From NCBI GenBank assembly GCA_965261915.1, contig CBDHDW010000013.1, forward strand, positions 248,001-312,000: 64,000 nucleotides of DNA, written 5' to 3'. Positions 60,931-64,000 of this stretch are shown here, piece after piece. Source of the stretch: JAIBDK01 sp965261915 (GTDB lineage Bacteria; Pseudomonadota; Gammaproteobacteria; Arenicellales; Poriferihabitantaceae). The notes beneath the pieces are model-generated. The model saw only the letters and a list, made by a program, of their open reading frames with translations. It made no database searches and was not told where the DNA came from. The position numbers and the translations under genes are program-made. How positions within the stretch are numbered: position 1 is the first letter of the stretch; each line of letters begins with the position of its first letter.

Positions 60931-62195
60931 CAACCACACAAGAAAAAATCCAAGCGATATTAGAAAAATGCTCAACAGGCAAGTATGTCTTTCGTGGTGA
61001 AAACAAAGATTACGGCAAGGTCTCCTCAGGATTGTATCGGCAGTATTTCCAGCGAGACGATAGCAAGCCCGTTAATGATAGCAACCCCACTACTAATGAC
61101 CCCTTAATTGATAATGAGCATTTTTTTGTTTCCAGCGTGGAAAAGGAGATTGTTGAAAAGGTAAGGCAGCATATCCGCCCCAACGCGCTCAATATAGAAG
61201 TCCTGACCGAATTGCAACACTACGGCGGTAAAACCGCCTTGCTTGATTTTAGCAAAGACCTACATATCGCTTTATTTTTTGCCTGTGACGGTAATTTTGA
61301 CAAGAACGGCAGGGTGATTTTCTTTAAAACATCCGAGCTAACCGAAAGTACAGAGATAAATTACAACCAGATAGACACGACAAAACACACCCTAATATCG
61401 CCAACAGGAAAAAACCCCAGAGTTATTTTCCAAAGCAGTATATTTGTTCATGTCCCCAAGGGTTATTTAGAAGTATTTGAATACGATATTATTGAAATTG
61501 AAAACGACCTTAAAGAACCACTTTTGGATTATCTGAGCAAGTATTTTAATATAAACACAGAGACCATCTATAACGATATTCAGGGTTTTATCAGCAATCA
61601 GCATAATCATTCTACGGCAGAAATAGAATTTTATCGAGGGAATGAAAACGCTAATCTAGGCAAATACAAAGAAGCGATAGAAAATTACGACAAAGCCATA
61701 GAACTTAATCCAAAATATGCTGATGCCTATAACAACCGAGGTAATGCAAAATTACATTCAGGCAAAAACGAAGAAGCAATAGAAGATTACAACAAAGCAA
61801 TAGAGCTTGATCCTCAGTATGATACCTATTACAACCGTGGTAATGCAAAATTACATTCAGGCAAAAACGAAGAAGCAATAGAAGATTACAACAAAGCGAT
61901 AGAACTTAATCCAAAATATGCTAAAGCCTATAATAACCGAGGTTTTACAAAATCAGATCTAGGTGATTTCAAAGAAGCAATAGAAGACTACGATAAAGCC
62001 ATTAAACTTAATTCCAAAGATGCTGCCGCCTATATCAACCGGGGTGTTGCAAAATTAGCTTTGGGCAGACACGAAGAAGCAAAAAAAGATTACGACAAAG
62101 CCAAAACATTATTTGCAAAGGCGAAGAATATGGAAATGGTAGAAGAATGCGAAGGGGTAATAGCACGCTTACAGAAATTGATAACCCCGCAATAA
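60927..62195 (+). CDS. FRG-domain protein with C-terminal TPR repeats
   Basis: A 422-residue protein. The N-terminal FRG domain (about 15-215) has YVFRGENKDYGKVSSGLYRQ and LQHYGGKTALLDFSKDLHIA, the motifs that name the family. Residues about 230-400 form five TPR units such as AIENYDKAIELNPKYADAYN. Two adjacent repeats share a stretch of about 57 identical bases and one unit is 33 residues rather than 34. FRG proteins are seen in defence islands; TPRs probably bind partners. Enzymatic activity is not known to me. Confidence 0.85.
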   Translation: MTTTQEKIQAILEKCSTGKYVFRGENKDYGKVSSGLYRQYFQRDDSKPVNDSNPTTNDPLIDNEHFFVSSVEKEIVEKVRQHIRPNALNIEVLTELQHYGGKTALLDFSKDLHIALFFACDGNFDKNGRVIFFKTSELTESTEINYNQIDTTKHTLISPTGKNPRVIFQSSIFVHVPKGYLEVFEYDIIEIENDLKEPLLDYLSKYFNINTETIYNDIQGFISNQHNHSTAEIEFYRGNENANLGKYKEAIENYDKAIELNPKYADAYNNRGNAKLHSGKNEEAIEDYNKAIELDPQYDTYYNRGNAKLHSGKNEEAIEDYNKAIELNPKYAKAYNNRGFTKSDLGDFKEAIEDYDKAIKLNSKDAAAYINRGVAKLALGRHEEAKKDYDKAKTLFAKAKNMEMVEECEGVIARLQKLITPQ

Positions 62196-62283
62196 CTCGG
62201 AAGTGCGGCTGATACCACGCTAACCACAAGCAGGCAGGACTAAGCCCGCTTCGAAACAACAAGGCAGAGAAAGCTTGGTCGGT

Positions 62284-62358
62284 ACCTTATTAGCCGAGTT
62301 GATGAGTGGTAGAATAATGACTAAGGAAAAATTAGGAGATGTTACACATGAGCGATGA
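62284..62358 (+). pseudogene. possible C-terminal tail of a third HsdS
   Basis: The frame gives TLLAELMSGRIMTKEKLGDV and stops at 62358, resembling the HsdS tail LLPKLMSGE with substitutions. It overlaps the start of the DUF2971 gene (ATG 62348) in another frame. The relation is weaker than for the copy at 60841-60930. Confidence 0.5.
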
Positions 62359-63292
62359 ATCAAGAGCGGGAATAATTTCCGAGATAAAGGGATATATAGA
62401 AGGTGGACACTTAGGCTCGGCGAAAAAAAGACTGTTTTCAGAATTAAAAAAAGAAGTTGATAATTGGAGCAAAAATAAGTCAATTGCTACTGATATATGT
62501 GTAGCTCACTATACCAACGCAGATACAATTTACTCTCTGCTAACGAGTAAAGACGAAGGTAAAGACAAAATCAAAAATGAAAAATGTTATTCTTTCCTGA
62601 GGCTCTATGATGCATCATCTTTAAACGACCCAGAGGAAGGAAGTTACTTGAAGAACCGGCTTGTAAAAGACTTTGGCTGGTTAAAGAAGGCAAAAGATAC
62701 AGATGCTTTTATCTGTTCTTTTGTGTGTGGTAAAGAATCAATGGGGGATAAACTTCCATATTGGCAATCGTACGGAGCAGATGGGTTAGGCTGTTCAATT
62801 CAACTTTCTACAAATTTCAAAAGAGAAATATTAAAACCCGTTCAGTATGGAAAGGCTAACATTGAAGAGATTAAGACTACATTTAAAATTTTTTTTGAAT
62901 TAGGAAAGTTAATATATGATAAGTACGAAAAAGATAAAAAAGAAAATTTTTCAACACTTTTTTGGAAAGCATTTGATAAGGTTAAGTTTCTGTTTAAGGA
63001 TGATGTCTACAAAGACGAAAAAGAATGTCGTATTGTAGTCGTTGTACCTTCTAACTCAGAAACAAAAATTCAATATCACTTCAAAAGTGAAGGCCCATAT
63101 TTAAGAAGGTATATTGAAGTAGAAGAATTAAGAGTTAATAATTTTTTAGCTACTGGAAGCAAAATATTTGTTGGTCCAAGGGTAGTGAACGGAGAGGGTA
63201 TGTGTAAAAAGTTAGAAGAACTTGCAGGTCAATCAAAACTTAATGGGCCAAAATTTATTTCTTCTAAAATTTCTTACCGCAAAGTTTGGTAG
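62348..63292 (+). CDS. DUF2971-domain protein
   Basis: A protein of about 314 residues. AHYTNADTIYSLLTSKDE near the start, LYDASSLNDPEEGSYLKNRL, and the block DKLPYWQSYGADGLGCSIQL are hallmarks of DUF2971, a family common in defence and accessory islands. ATG 62348 is preferred because AGGAG lies 9 bases upstream; ATG 62339 has no suitable site. Its biochemical role is unknown. It converges with the ThiF gene, overlapping by 29 bases. Confidence 0.82.
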   Translation: MSDESRAGIISEIKGYIEGGHLGSAKKRLFSELKKEVDNWSKNKSIATDICVAHYTNADTIYSLLTSKDEGKDKIKNEKCYSFLRLYDASSLNDPEEGSYLKNRLVKDFGWLKKAKDTDAFICSFVCGKESMGDKLPYWQSYGADGLGCSIQLSTNFKREILKPVQYGKANIEEIKTTFKIFFELGKLIYDKYEKDKKENFSTLFWKAFDKVKFLFKDDVYKDEKECRIVVVVPSNSETKIQYHFKSEGPYLRRYIEVEELRVNNFLATGSKIFVGPRVVNGEGMCKKLEELAGQSKLNGPKFISSKISYRKVW

Positions 63293-64000
63293 TTAGTTTT
63301 GCAACCCATTTTTTTGCCCGAGTGAAAAAATGATCGTCATTGCTTTGGTTTTCCCTCGTCTCTGTAGAAACAATGTAGTGTGGTTTGCACTTATCACCCA
63401 TTAACACTCTTTCTTGCTGAAAGATGCAATTTTCATTACATTTTTTGTTATTAATATTGATTGATCCAGTTAAAAATTGATATTCCTGTTGTTGTACTTC
63501 AGGCCACCATTCCTGAGAGATGATATAGCGAATCATCATATTTATTTCCATGCTCGAAATACTTAAACTAAAAGGGAAAACATTTTGATTGCTATCACGC
63601 TGATCTTTCGGAAGATTGCTAATGTAAGAGGGATTATCTAATGAACCATCCAATTCTATTACAACATCACTTGTTGTGTATTGTTTGTTGCAACGCAGGC
63701 ACTGATGATACGGGGTTACAAGATGTGACCGCCAATGAGCGGAGAAAAAAGCCTCGTCTTTATCTATTGCAACTGCAATGCCTCCGTCAATCACTGGTAT
63801 GAGATGAGAAAGAGAGATAAAGTTTAATACATCACGAGCTACTGGTCGGTCAACGCAACTAAATAAAAAATCACAATCTAATGCTTCATAATAAGCGTCA
63901 TCATAGTGTACTGATATGGGGAGTGCTTTGATGTTAACTTCATTTGCAGTAGAGTGTTTTTTTATAAATTCAGAAGCGACATCTACTTTATAACAGCCGA
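63264..64000 (-). CDS. ThiF/E1-like adenylyltransferase, cut by the right window edge
   Basis: The frame enters from beyond 64000 and ends at 63264. KVDVASEFIKKHST and LDCDFLFSCVDRPVARDVL, followed by LSHLIPVIDGGIAVA, are the part of the E1 fold after the nucleotide-binding site (the aspartate in the FxCVD motif). SHLVTPYHQCLRCNKQYTTS resembles the CxxC zinc site, and LDGSLDNPSYISNLP fits ThiF proteins of multi-domain E1 systems. Such enzymes occur in sulfur-carrier activation and in bacterial ubiquitin-like or CBASS-related defence. The partner genes would lie past the edge. Confidence 0.8.
   Translation of the reverse strand, partial: GCYKVDVASEFIKKHSTANEVNIKALPISVHYDDAYYEALDCDFLFSCVDRPVARDVLNFISLSHLIPVIDGGIAVAIDKDEAFFSAHWRSHLVTPYHQCLRCNKQYTTSDVVIELDGSLDNPSYISNLPKDQRDSNQNVFPFSLSISSMEINMMIRYIISQEWWPEVQQQEYQFLTGSININNKKCNENCIFQQERVLMGDKCKPHYIVSTETRENQSNDDHFFTRAKKWVAKLTTKLCGKKF

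Noticed and set aside
58277..64000. An hsdR gene hidden in the right part of the island
   Set aside because: No frame of the required length (about 1000 codons) and no DEAD-box helicase motifs are present on either strand.

Overview
The window looks like the chromosome of a gammaproteobacterium. GshA, DusA, Ppk1, AmpD and a paired CorB/HlyC-type locus are all of gammaproteobacterial style. A phosphoribulokinase gene with a divergent CbbR-type regulator suggests a Calvin-cycle autotroph, possibly a sulfur oxidiser; that last step is inference, because no RuBisCO or sulfur gene lies here. Base composition is moderate in the housekeeping part and visibly more AT-rich from about 53.5 kb onward.

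Layout. 0-20 kb is ordinary chromosome: a frameshifted FAD-linked oxidase at the left edge, a PLP-dependent cystathionine synthase/lyase, gshA, dusA, a fatty-acid-hydroxylase-type membrane enzyme, a Trm112-like protein, ppk1, two CorB-like proteins, a CYTH protein, ampD, prkB/cbbR, tRNA-Phe, a solute-binding protein, a Dyp peroxidase, a GMC oxidoreductase and a SRAP peptidase. 20.3-27 kb is an insertion-sequence graveyard: intact IS1595, IS1380 and IS66 elements, remnants of IS5 and ISAs1 elements, a broken RelE toxin and a truncated glyA.

27-51.6 kb is a large cobalamin region. One leftward operon reads cobH-cobL-cobI-cbiG-cobJ-cobM-cobW-cobN, and nicO-cbiD-cobK lies upstream of it. A cobA/cobO-type adenosyltransferase, two cobyrinate a,c-diamide synthases, a ChlI/ChlD-like chelatase subunit and the cobalt transporter cbtB-cbtA follow, then rightward cbiX-cobU-cobT. 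Two cobalamin riboswitches are visible. One sits before the cobH operon but is separated from it by a second IS1595 copy; the other precedes cbtB. The region encodes both an early cobaltochelatase (CbiX) and the late-type CobN plus AAA/vWA partner, together with the anaerobic-type CbiD and CbiG and without CobG or CobF.

51.7-64 kb is an accessory defence island. It holds HsdM, a self-inhibited Fic protein, a HEPN protein with the HepT motif RX4HXY, and a protein that fuses an MntA-like nucleotidyltransferase (GSX10DXD) to a full HsdS specificity subunit. An AAA/TOPRIM-type ATPase, a DUF2442 protein, YefM with a broken YoeB, an unknown protein, an FRG-TPR protein, a DUF2971 protein and a ThiF/E1-like enzyme cut by the right edge follow. 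No hsdR is present. Relics of hsdS 3-prime ends precede two of the cargo genes. Palindromic repeats are scattered through this island.

The most striking candidate for a new system is HepT plus the MNT-HsdS fusion. It would physically tie a toxin-neutralising AMPylase to a restriction-modification specificity subunit. Short tandem duplications of 10-16 bp recur across the window, one of which breaks a gene frame.
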